From Flavobacteriales bacterium (GTDB taxonomy: Bacteria > Bacteroidota > Bacteroidia > Flavobacteriales > Flavobacteriaceae): 23,422 nucleotides of DNA. How positions within the stretch are numbered: position 1 is the stretch's first letter; each line of letters opens with the position of its first letter. Where the stretch lies: assembly GCA_027003085.1 (NCBI GenBank), contig JALWYR010000066.1:1-23422 (forward strand), written 5' to 3'. This document shows positions 15,585 to 22,001 of this stretch, piece by piece. Under the pieces are notes generated by a model that was given only the letters and a program-made list of their open reading frames with translations, made no database searches and was not told the origin of the DNA. The translations under genes were made by a program, and so were the position numbers.

Positions 15585-16397
15585 ATGAAAAAACTCGCAA
15601 TTTTCCTCCTTGCCGGCCTTTGGATACTGGGCTTGCAATCCTGTAAAAAACAACAGGAATCCACGGCCGATTTGTCCAACGACGAAACCACCGACCTGAT
15701 CACCACCGATGCCACCACGGACGAACTGATGAACACGGTGGAAACTTTCTTTACGGGCGATGCTTCGCGTTCGCCGCAAAATAATTTGCCTTCGTGTGTT
15801 ACCGTTACCCGCGTACGCCACGGCGACACGCTAAATGTTACATGGGAATTCGACCCCGCCGGATGCCAAATGCCCAACGGACGCACCTATACGGGCACCG
15901 TTCACATTACGCGTATTTGGAACCGTCAAGACCATGAATTCCACCTCTATGTAACCTTTTCCGACGACTTTTCGGTGGACGGCATCGATGTGGACGGCGG
16001 TTTTGAACGCACCCGCGTTCGTCAGAATGCCAACGGCAATCCCGAAACCGAATTTTCGTTTGCCCTGACCATCACGCGCCCCAACGGACAAAGCATGCAA
16101 ACCGCCGGCACACGCACGCGTGAATTTGCCGAAGGTTACAATACGCCCAACCCGCACGACAATGTTTGGCTGATCACGGGCAGCTGGACCACCACGCGTT
16201 TCAACGGCGACCAATATGTGGTGAATATCACCCAAGCCCTGCGCAAGGAATTCGACTGCCGTTGGTATGTAAGCGGCACCATGCAAATCGTGAAAAACGG
16301 CCGTACTTTCATCCTGGACTTCGGCAACGGAACTTGCGACGACGAAGCCACACTGACCTTGCCCAACGGACAAACACGCACCATTCACTTGCGTTAA
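15585..16397 (+). CDS. Predicted lipoprotein with conserved cysteine pattern (paralogue 2)
   Basis: A 270-residue lipoprotein: signal MKKLAIFLLAGLWILGLQSC with acylated Cys20, then a Thr/Asp-rich linker (about 21-50). The mature domain repeats the cysteine landmarks of the upstream protein: LPSCVTV, AGCQMPNGRTYTG, FDCRWYVSGTMQIVKNGRTF and the closing DFGNGTCDDEATLTLPNG. Similarity is low elsewhere, so the duplication is old. It lies 58 bp downstream of paralogue 1 with no terminator between, so the two are probably co-transcribed, and a terminator follows this gene. No enzymatic motif was seen. Confidence 0.75.
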   Translation: MKKLAIFLLAGLWILGLQSCKKQQESTADLSNDETTDLITTDATTDELMNTVETFFTGDASRSPQNNLPSCVTVTRVRHGDTLNVTWEFDPAGCQMPNGRTYTGTVHITRIWNRQDHEFHLYVTFSDDFSVDGIDVDGGFERTRVRQNANGNPETEFSFALTITRPNGQSMQTAGTRTREFAEGYNTPNPHDNVWLITGSWTTTRFNGDQYVVNITQALRKEFDCRWYVSGTMQIVKNGRTFILDFGNGTCDDEATLTLPNGQTRTIHLR

Positions 16398-16424
16398 GCC
16401 GTTGCGACGAAACAAAATTATTTG

Positions 16425-16448
16425 CCGGGCCTTGTGCCCGGTTTTTTT
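16425..16448 (+). terminator. Rho-independent terminator of the lipoprotein pair
   Basis: CCGGGC (16425-16430) pairs with GCCCGG (16436-16441) around CTTGT, followed by seven T. It lies 27 bp after the stop codon. Confidence 0.85.
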
Positions 16449-16449
16449 G

Positions 16450-16760
16450 TTTGGCGCTCCACAAGCCGGCGGCTTCCGTGGGCCAATACCAAGGGCCGCG
16501 CCTTGTCTTGTTCCGCGGCTTCGGGAGCCGCCAGCGGCGTCTCCCTTCGCCCTCCGGGAGCCTGCGGCTTCCATAAGGCCCACACCTAAATCCACGCCTT
16601 GTCTCCCTCCGGCGCTCCGGCAGCCCTGCGGTCTGCCTGCGCGGGCCTCGAAGCCCTCCGGTCTTCTCGGCAACTTCGGAAACCTACGCTTCCAATAGCC
16701 AATACGCGTGCCACGCTTGTTTTCCTCCGCGTCTCAGGGAGCCCTGCGGTCTCCCTGAGG
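16450..16760. repeat. Cluster of GC-rich hairpin units, family II, second cluster
   Basis: At least three imperfect units built on (C)GCCTTGTCT, a CTCCGG tract, GGGAGCC(C)TGCGG and a closing TCTCCCTGAGG/GGCTTCC arm lie near 16498, 16593 and 16710. The 25 nt at 16492-16516 are identical to the first cluster (6495-6519). The stretch fills the space between the terminators of the lipoprotein pair and the barrel genes. No protein is supported. Confidence 0.65.
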
Positions 16761-16777
16761 ATTTTTTTACGGATAAA

Positions 16778-16805
16778 GAAAACCCCCGCGGGGATGCGGG
16801 GGTTT
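16778..16805 (-). terminator. Terminator of the barrel-protein genes
   Basis: CCCCCGC (16783-16789) pairs with GCGGGGG (16796-16802). On the - strand the stem is followed by TTTTC, and it lies 32 bp downstream of the barrel gene stop. T-runs on both sides could make it work in both directions. Confidence 0.8.
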
Positions 16806-16837
16806 AATATGCCAAACCCATGATTTATGGAAAATCA

Positions 16838-17518
16838 TTAAAACAGTTTATTTTTCTTTTTATGCATAAAAATGTAATAGTCCAAGGTAAAGCTTATACC
16901 GTTTGGAATACTTTGTCTGCCTGACAACCGGAAAAGTTCAAAATTGTAAGTAAGCGCAAAATTAAATGCATAACGCCGCAACAAAGGCACACTTATACCT
17001 AGTTCCGGTGTAAAAATTTTGGATACATGGGTATGCCATTCACCATTGAGTGTATCGTGGTAAAAGAAAAAGTCCTCCTCGGCCCGATGGGTAAAAAATT
17101 CTAATCCCAATCGTGCTCCGGTATAAAAATAAAGCCGTGGTGCCGCTTTTAGGAAGAAATAACGGGTGTGGATCCCAATATTAAACTCCCTGTAATCTGC
17201 AAATTTCGATTTAGGTCGGCAAAAATGGTAAAAATAAAACCCGTCAATGGACATAAGCCAACGATTTTTTATAAAATATCCATAGCCCGCATCTACCCCT
17301 AATCCGATGTCTTTGTATTCGGAAGCTATAATTCCTGAAATTGAAGGAAATACATACCAAACCCTGCGCCCTTGGGTATAATCGTAAATTTTGGTAGTGT
17401 CTTTTAGGGCAGGTGGTGTTGGAATAAATGGATCAGTATAAGGTTTTTGGGGTGGTCGTTGGGCCAATGCACTGCTTGGCACTAAAAAAAACAGCAATAT
17501 AATTATCCGTCTTTTCAT
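16838..17518 (-). CDS. Predicted outer-membrane beta-barrel protein (paralogue B)
   Basis: A 226-residue exported protein: signal peptide MKRRIIILLFFLVPSSALAQ (cleavage after Ala19 or Gln20), a short proline-rich stretch, then alternating aromatic beta strands up to the C terminus, typical of small Bacteroidota outer-membrane barrels. It shares DTTKIYDYTxGRRVWY, a long block around TRYFFLKAAPRLYFYTGA and the lysine-rich end with the upstream gene. The barrel carries many Tyr/Phe at strand ends, but the terminal residues (KKKNKLF) are basic. It starts 4 bp after the stop of its paralogue, so both are co-transcribed. The function is unknown. Confidence 0.75.
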   Translation of the reverse strand: MKRRIIILLFFLVPSSALAQRPPQKPYTDPFIPTPPALKDTTKIYDYTQGRRVWYVFPSISGIIASEYKDIGLGVDAGYGYFIKNRWLMSIDGFYFYHFCRPKSKFADYREFNIGIHTRYFFLKAAPRLYFYTGARLGLEFFTHRAEEDFFFYHDTLNGEWHTHVSKIFTPELGISVPLLRRYAFNFALTYNFELFRLSGRQSIPNGISFTLDYYIFMHKKKNKLF

Positions 17519-17522
17519 GCAG

Positions 17523-18215
17523 CTAAAATATTTTATTTTTCTTTTTACGCATAAAAATGTAATAGTTTATTGTTAAGCCAATATCATTACGTACAGCGAT
17601 TGGTTGTCTTCCTGATTTACGAAATAATTCTAAATGGTAAGTAAAACCAAAATTAAAGGCGTATCGCCTTGCAAAAGGCACACTAATACCTATTTCAGGA
17701 GTAAATACTTTTAAAAAATGGGTATGCCACTCACCATTGGGCATATCGTGATAGAAAGTAAAACCTTCTTCGGCCCGGTGGGTAAAAAATTCTAATCCCA
17801 ATCGTGCTCCGGTATAAAAATAAAGCCGTGGAGCCGCTTTTAGGAAGAAATAACGGGTGCTGAGGCCGATGTTGAATTCCCTGTAATCGGATATGGGGCG
17901 AACAAAATAATAACTATACCATCCATTGAGCGTAATAACCCATCTATCATGGACAAAATATCCGTAACCCGAATATAAACTTAGCCCGACAATTCTGTAT
18001 TGTTGAGAAGCATTCGCCCCGAAAGGAATCAGTCCGGCAAATGAAGGAAAAATATACCAAACCCTGCGCCCTTTCGTATAATCATATATTTTGGTGGTGT
18101 CTTTTTTTGTGGAGTAAAAATGGTTTAATGCGTTGGTTTGTTGGGGCCGGAATTGTAATTGGGCATAAGAAACACCAAAGGAAAAAATAAACAGAATCAA
18201 TATGTATTTTTTCAT
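17523..18215 (-). CDS. Predicted outer-membrane beta-barrel protein (paralogue A)
   Basis: A 230-residue exported protein from ATG 18215 (MKKYILILFIFSFGVSYAQ, signal peptide cleaved near residue 18-19); an ATG three codons upstream (18224) is also in frame. The mature part matches paralogue B along its whole length, with identical residues over the central strands (TRYFFLKAAPRLYFYTGAR and on to FFTHRAEE). A patch of DNA in this block is nearly identical between the two genes (17771-17859 here). It has an extra stretch (PFGANASQQYR) that paralogue B lacks. It is probably an outer-membrane barrel of unknown role; it follows the crystallin-like lipoprotein gene on the same strand. Confidence 0.75.
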   Translation of the reverse strand: MKKYILILFIFSFGVSYAQLQFRPQQTNALNHFYSTKKDTTKIYDYTKGRRVWYIFPSFAGLIPFGANASQQYRIVGLSLYSGYGYFVHDRWVITLNGWYSYYFVRPISDYREFNIGLSTRYFFLKAAPRLYFYTGARLGLEFFTHRAEEGFTFYHDMPNGEWHTHFLKVFTPEIGISVPFARRYAFNFGFTYHLELFRKSGRQPIAVRNDIGLTINYYIFMRKKKNKIF

Positions 18216-18227
18216 AATAATCATTTT

Positions 18228-18255
18228 TTAAAAGGTTGCCCCTTGCGGGACAACC
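18228..18255 (-). terminator. Hairpin between the crystallin-like and barrel genes (terminator or attenuator)
   Basis: On the - strand GGTTGTCCC-GCAA-GGGGCAACC forms a 9-bp stem with a GNRA-type tetraloop, followed by TTTT. It lies 18 bp after the crystallin-like stop and about 12 bp before the barrel start, so it could end one transcript or partly limit expression of the barrel genes. Confidence 0.6.
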
Positions 18256-18273
18256 TCGGGTTTATTTTTTTGA

Positions 18274-18945
18274 TTAGAAATTGGATTCGGCACGATTTGC
18301 AAAGTGTAAACGCCAAAGGTCAAAGTTTCCAACAGGGAAACCAATAATGAAAACCTTTGCACCCCTAAACCAACGTTTATCACACAAAACTGCATCATCA
18401 GCAAAGATTGTTACTGATTCTGCACGGTTTCTAAACCAACCATAACTCCAATTATAAGGTAATAAAGGATATGTGGAACCATTAAAATTTCTTTTATCAT
18501 AAAGAACACCGATGCCTCTATGAGCCGTATTATCGGATCGTATAGCACCATATTGAACTAACAAGGCCCGTGTTTCATCCGAGAATTGTGAAGGATAGGT
18601 TTTGTAAATATCGCCGTTTCTTATGGCACTTTCCCTAATCACTTGCATATTGTGCAGTTTGTCAAGGGCTGTCCTGTAATGCGGATTGTTCAAGTGTTGT
18701 GCCGCATAATTTTCAAATTCGGATTCGTTGGCAAAATAGCGCACCACATACCGGTCTTTCTTTTTGTCATAGTTTTCAACAAAAAGTATATACTCGCTTC
18801 GATTGTCCAAAAGCCCGGTAGAAAGAACGTGATTGTCTTTGCCGAGTAACAATACTTTGTCGGAGTTTGTGGTTGATTTGACGGCATTGACGGTATGGTT
18901 CATTTCTTTTTTCTGGCACGCGGCCAAAGCAAACAAGAACATCAA
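18274..18945 (-). CDS. Beta/gamma-crystallin-like lipoprotein, start displaced by a GT tract (likely phase-variable)
   Basis: A 223-residue frame whose end resembles a beta/gamma-crystallin domain: GVLYDKRNFNGSTYPL (first Greek-key strand pair), then NRAESVTIFADDAVLCDKRW and FRGAKVFIIG. As written, the only in-frame starts are adjacent TTG and ATG codons (18943-18945 and next), giving just MFLFALAAC before the lipobox cysteine, too short for a signal. The ATG at 19000 begins MKRLHTHT but runs out of frame and stops within 12 codons. One more GT unit in the tract at 18976-18989 would join it to the body and give a normal 29-residue lipoprotein signal (ending LFALAAC). It is either phase-variable (off in this sequence) or a frameshift or sequencing error. 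The body has no other defects. Confidence 0.7.
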   Translation of the reverse strand: MMFLFALAACQKKEMNHTVNAVKSTTNSDKVLLLGKDNHVLSTGLLDNRSEYILFVENYDKKKDRYVVRYFANESEFENYAAQHLNNPHYRTALDKLHNMQVIRESAIRNGDIYKTYPSQFSDETRALLVQYGAIRSDNTAHRGIGVLYDKRNFNGSTYPLLPYNWSYGWFRNRAESVTIFADDAVLCDKRWFRGAKVFIIGFPVGNFDLWRLHFANRAESNF

Positions 18946-18975
18946 GCCGAATAAGAGCTTGCTAGCAAATCCTGC

Positions 18976-18989
18976 GTGTGTGTGTGTGT
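18976..18989 (-). repeat. (GT)7 dinucleotide tract inside the start of the crystallin-like gene
   Basis: Seven uninterrupted GT units ((AC)7 on the coding strand) lie 9 nt downstream of the ATG at 18998-19000. The length decides the frame: 7 units give an early TAG, while 8 (or 5) units connect the ATG to the lipoprotein body. Short repeats so placed are the hallmark of slipped-strand phase variation. Confidence 0.75.
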
Positions 18990-19000
18990 AAACGTTTCAT

Positions 19001-19221
19001 AAGGCAAAAAATTTTAATTGTTTATGCCTACTCCGGTTTGTTTTACGCCGGCTTTTCGGCTTATTCCCGGCGGAAAACATGCATCGCTTACGCGCCCGGA
19101 ACCGGTGGCCAAGCCCTATGTGAAAATATGCCGGAAACTTTAACGTGTTTCCGCTTTATTCCGTAAGCCGGATACGCTTGGCTGCCACCCTGCCGGAACC
19201 CATAAGAGCATATTTTCATCT
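19001..19221 (-). ncRNA. Structured 5' leader of the crystallin-like gene (possible regulatory RNA)
   Basis: The predicted transcript starts near 19217. Its first bases TGAAAATATGC (19218-19208) are the exact complement of 19131-19121 further on. A second pair, GGTGGCAGCCAAGC (19189-19176) with GCTTGGCCACC (19114-19104), crosses the first, so the two can form only as a pseudoknot or as alternatives. A 7-bp hairpin CGGAAAC/GTTTCCG is at 19132-19153, and CGCCGG/CCGGCG at 19046-19072. I could not match it to a riboswitch class I know. Confidence 0.5.
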
Positions 19222-19251
19222 CAAAGTTAGAAAAAAATTTTAATATGCAAA
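19222..19251 (-). promoter_or_regulatory. Bacteroidota-type promoter of the crystallin-like gene
   Basis: On the - strand TTTG (19251-19248) is followed after 18 bp by TAACTTTG (19229-19222), full matches to the -33 and -7 elements. It is the best promoter in the window and lies about 220 bp upstream of the start codon. Confidence 0.7.
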
Positions 19252-19513
19252 GTTTTGTAAACACTCGTTCTAATTATTGTTAGCTTTGATTGAAATATTA
19301 CTAAACATCTAATACATATTAACAGCAATAAACAAAATCAAAGGATATTTTAGTGTTTTCGTTATGCCGGAATGGAAATGCCATATATCTCCCCGCAGGG
19401 ATTGCGGAGAAAAACCGGTATATTCGCCGCATATTTTGCGGAGAAAATAAATCTATTTCTTAACCCCGCTTTGGAATTTTGAAATAAGTCTCTCTGAGTA
19501 TTCGGACAGAATA
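19252..19513. other. Intergenic region with two small hairpins, no gene seen
   Basis: AT-rich DNA up to about 19350, then two related GC-containing hairpins: CTCCCCGCAGGGATTGCGGAG (19399-19419 region) and CCGCATATTTTGCGG (19427-19441). Both end in TTGCGGAGAAAA-like sequence. They lie downstream of the small membrane-protein gene and could slow transcription from it, but no T-run marks a terminator. Confidence 0.45.
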
Positions 19514-19849
19514 TCAGCCGATAAAATATTTTCCGGCCGCCCCCACAGCCGCTCCCAACAATGCGGACATCGCCACAATGGGCAAAACGGCCTTTTTATC
19601 CCCGGCGCCCACCATAAACAATACGGGAACAGCCGAAAGTTCGGCAATAACCAAACCTTTCAACCAAGGCGCAATATCCCAGGAAACAAAGGGAATAATC
19701 AACCCCAACACCACCCAATGCGTAAAAGCCGAAAGATTGGCCGCTTTGTTCATTTTTTGAATTATCATAGGAATAATATCGATAATCCCGGCCACGATGC
19801 CAATCAATAAAGCAAAAAAAATATCATGCATAATTATTTGATTTTTCAT
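19514..19849 (-). CDS. Small integral-membrane protein, conserved in Bacteroidota
   Basis: A 111-residue protein with about four hydrophobic helices (about 10-30, 42-60, 62-83, 86-110). The stretch GIVAGIIDIIPMIIQKMNK at the N terminus and a C-terminal glycine/alanine-rich helix (LLGAAVGAAGKYFIG) resemble a hypothetical membrane family that I recall from other Bacteroidota genomes; no function is known to me. ATG 19849 is used, but ATG 19831 (MHDIFFALLIG) would also give a complete protein. A terminator separates it from the DUF937 gene upstream, so it has its own promoter, which was not identified. Confidence 0.7.
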   Translation of the reverse strand: MKNQIIMHDIFFALLIGIVAGIIDIIPMIIQKMNKAANLSAFTHWVVLGLIIPFVSWDIAPWLKGLVIAELSAVPVLFMVGAGDKKAVLPIVAMSALLGAAVGAAGKYFIG

Positions 19850-19864
19850 GTAATATAAAAATAG

Positions 19865-19890
19865 AAAAATCCGCCCAAAAAGGACGGATT
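19865..19890 (-). terminator. Rho-independent terminator of the DUF937 gene
   Basis: On the - strand AATCCGTCC pairs with GGGCGGATT (9 bp, one G-T) around TTTTT and is followed by TTTTC. It lies about 21 bp after the DUF937 stop. Confidence 0.8.
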
Positions 19891-19911
19891 AATAATCATA
19901 TATGCCGGTAA

Positions 19912-20508
19912 TTACCGCCCGAAAAACTTACGGCCCATATTAAACAGGTCGTCCACAATGCTGCCGTCGTTATCGGCATCCAAAAGCCGTTCGATAAAAC
20001 TGCCGTGTTGTGCGGCCTCGTCATGGCTACCCAACATATCGCCGATAATTCCTGCCAGACCCGAATGGTCGGACACTTGATGCTGGGTTGCTTTTTTGCC
20101 AATCATGTTCATCACCACCGGAGCGGCCATTTTCAGGATTTCCATGGCCGACGAAGTATCTACATTAGCCTGCTTGCTCAACGCGGCGGCAACCATTTCT
20201 TTCTTTTCACCCAATACGTGGCCCAAAATTTTGTCGCCGTCTTCCACCACATCTTCGTTCACCGAACCACCACCGAAAATATCGGTAATTTGGTCCAACA
20301 GTCCGCCGTTGTGCCGGTTCATCAAGGCATCCATCAAGCCGGAAGCTTTCTCGGGATCGGATGCGTTTTTTTTCAACGCACCCATCAGCATGGGAATAGC
20401 CGCTTGCAAAGCGGATTGTGTGGTGCTAGGGTCTTGTCCGGTGCGGGAACTCATCCCTTCCAGGAGCGTTTGACCCACCTGACCTTGTAATAATTCCATT
20501 AAGTCCAT
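19912..20508 (-). CDS. DUF937 (YidB-like) protein with a C-terminal EF-hand-like loop
   Basis: A 198-residue soluble protein with no signal peptide. Helical repeats of the DUF937 type cover residues 1-165: a first half with MDLMELLQGQVGQTLLEG and AIPMLMGALKKNA, a second half with LSKQANVDTSSAMEILKMAAPVVMNMIG. The C terminus has DADNDGSIVDDLFNMG (177-192), laid out like a calcium-binding loop (D-x-D-x-D-G-x-I-x-x-x-D/E), which is common at the end of Bacteroidota DUF937 proteins. The role of the family is unknown. It has a promoter and terminator of its own and lies downstream of eno on the same strand. Confidence 0.8.
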   Translation of the reverse strand: MDLMELLQGQVGQTLLEGMSSRTGQDPSTTQSALQAAIPMLMGALKKNASDPEKASGLMDALMNRHNGGLLDQITDIFGGGSVNEDVVEDGDKILGHVLGEKKEMVAAALSKQANVDTSSAMEILKMAAPVVMNMIGKKATQHQVSDHSGLAGIIGDMLGSHDEAAQHGSFIERLLDADNDGSIVDDLFNMGRKFFGR

Positions 20509-20543
20509 AAGTATAAATTTTTAGTAATGTATTTTTATTTTTT

Positions 20544-20551
20544 CAAAAGTA
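20544..20551 (-). promoter_or_regulatory. -7 promoter box of the DUF937 gene
   Basis: TACTTTTG on the - strand is a full match to TAnnTTTG and lies 35 bp before the ATG at 20508, just downstream of the eno terminator. Confidence 0.5.
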
Positions 20552-20564
20552 TTAAATTTATTCT

Positions 20565-20590
20565 AAATAAAAAAGCCGCCTTCCGGCGGC
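20565..20590 (-). terminator. Rho-independent terminator of eno
   Basis: GCCGCC-GGAA-GGCGGC on the - strand, a 6-bp GC stem with a stable GGAA tetraloop, followed by TTTTTTATTT. It lies 25 bp after the eno stop. Confidence 0.9.
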
Positions 20591-20615
20591 ATATCAATCG
20601 ATGTGTTTCACCCGA

Positions 20616-21908
20616 TTATCGCAAAAACCGGAATGTTTCAATACCGGGATAATATCCCACGGGATCCAAAAATTCCTCGATGCGCAAAAGTTGGTTGTAT
20701 TTGGCCATGCGGTCGGTGCGCGAAAGCGAACCCGTTTTGATTTGCCCCGTGTTCATGGCCACGGCCAAATCGGCAATGGTGGTGTCTTCGGTTTCGCCCG
20801 AACGGTGCGAAATGACGGCCTTGTATCCCGCCCGGTGGGCCGTTTGGATGGCCTCGATGGTTTCGGACACCGTCCCGATTTGGTTCAATTTGATCAAAAT
20901 GGCATTGGCAATGCCTTCGGCAATCCCCTGACGCAAAATAGCCGGGTTAGTAACAAAAATATCATCACCCACCAATTGGATTTTCTTACCCAATTTATCG
21001 GTCAGCAATTTCCATCCTTCCCAGTCATCCTCGGCCATACCGTCTTCGATGGAAATGATGGGATATTTTTCCACCAGACTTTCCAAATAGGCTACTTGGG
21101 CCTCGGACGTCAGTTTCATGCCGCCTTCGCCTTCGAAAATCGTATAATCGTAAACTCCGTTGCGATAAAATTCCGAGGCAGCGGCATCCAAAGCTAAATA
21201 GAAATCTTCGCCCGGCTTATAGCCCTGGGTTTCGATGGCCTTCAAAATAGTTTCCAAAGCATCTTCAATGCCACTAAAATTGGGTGCGAAACCACCCTCA
21301 TCGCCCACGGCGGTGCTTAGTCCACGCTCGTGCAAAATTTTTTTAAGCCCGTGGAAAACCTCGGTGGACATTTGCATGGCGTTTTTAAAACTTTCGGCAC
21401 CGGCCGGAATAATCATAAATTCCTGGAAGGCAATGGGTGCATCGGAATGAGCACCTCCGTTGATTATGTTCATCATGGGCACGGGCAAAGTATGGGCATA
21501 GGGTCCACCCAAATATGCAAACAAAGGCAAACCCAGTTCGTCGGCGGCGGCTTTGGCCACGGCCATGGAAACGGCCAAGATGGCATTGGCACCCAATTTG
21601 GATTTGTTCTCGGTGCCATCCAAGTCCAGCATCACCCGGTCGACGAGCAATTGGTCGAACACATTGGCATCTTTCAAGGCCGGAGCAATAAACTGCTGCA
21701 CGTTTTCCACGGCCTTATGCACGGATTTTCCGTGACAATCTTCACCACCATCGCGCAATTCCAGGGCTTCCTTGCTACCTGTGGACGCACCGGAAGGAAC
21801 GGCGGCACGTCCGAATCCGCCAAGGTCGGTCAAGACTTCGGCTTCCACCGTAGGATTGCCGCGCGAATCGAAAATCTGACGGGCATGAATCTTTTTAATC
21901 TTTCCCAT
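20616..21908 (-). CDS. eno: Enolase
   Basis: A complete 430-residue enolase converting 2-phosphoglycerate to phosphoenolpyruvate in glycolysis. Visible landmarks: ARQIFDSRGNPTVEAEV at the N terminus, PSGASTGSKEALELRDG, the catalytic-loop region EFMIIPAGAESFKNAMQMS, GDEGGFAPN, SIEDGMAEDDWEGW (metal ligands), GDDIFVTN, the family signature LIKLNQIGTVSETIEA and SHRSGETEDTTIADLAV with the substrate-binding Ser-Arg. Length is normal. It follows rpoA-rplQ on the same strand but is separated from them by a probable terminator. Confidence 0.97.
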   Translation of the reverse strand: MGKIKKIHARQIFDSRGNPTVEAEVLTDLGGFGRAAVPSGASTGSKEALELRDGGEDCHGKSVHKAVENVQQFIAPALKDANVFDQLLVDRVMLDLDGTENKSKLGANAILAVSMAVAKAAADELGLPLFAYLGGPYAHTLPVPMMNIINGGAHSDAPIAFQEFMIIPAGAESFKNAMQMSTEVFHGLKKILHERGLSTAVGDEGGFAPNFSGIEDALETILKAIETQGYKPGEDFYLALDAAASEFYRNGVYDYTIFEGEGGMKLTSEAQVAYLESLVEKYPIISIEDGMAEDDWEGWKLLTDKLGKKIQLVGDDIFVTNPAILRQGIAEGIANAILIKLNQIGTVSETIEAIQTAHRAGYKAVISHRSGETEDTTIADLAVAMNTGQIKTGSLSRTDRMAKYNQLLRIEEFLDPVGYYPGIETFRFLR

Positions 21909-21938
21909 AGCATTTGGTCTTTGAGGCTAATCTAATGC

Positions 21939-21972
21939 AAAAAAGAAAAAAACCACCTGTAAAAAGGCAGTT
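21939..21972 (-). terminator. Probable terminator of the rpoA-rplQ operon
   Basis: On the - strand ACTGCCT (21971-21965) pairs with AGGTGGT (21958-21952), a 7-bp stem with two G-T pairs, followed by a long T-run. It lies 30 bp after the rplQ stop. The weak stem may allow some read-through into eno. Confidence 0.6.
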
Positions 21973-22001
21973 TTTTTCGTTCGGGTTTGTTTCAATAATT
22001 A

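Noticed and set aside
19453..19647. Open frame on the - strand
   Set aside because: It overlaps the small membrane protein in another frame and has no features of its own.
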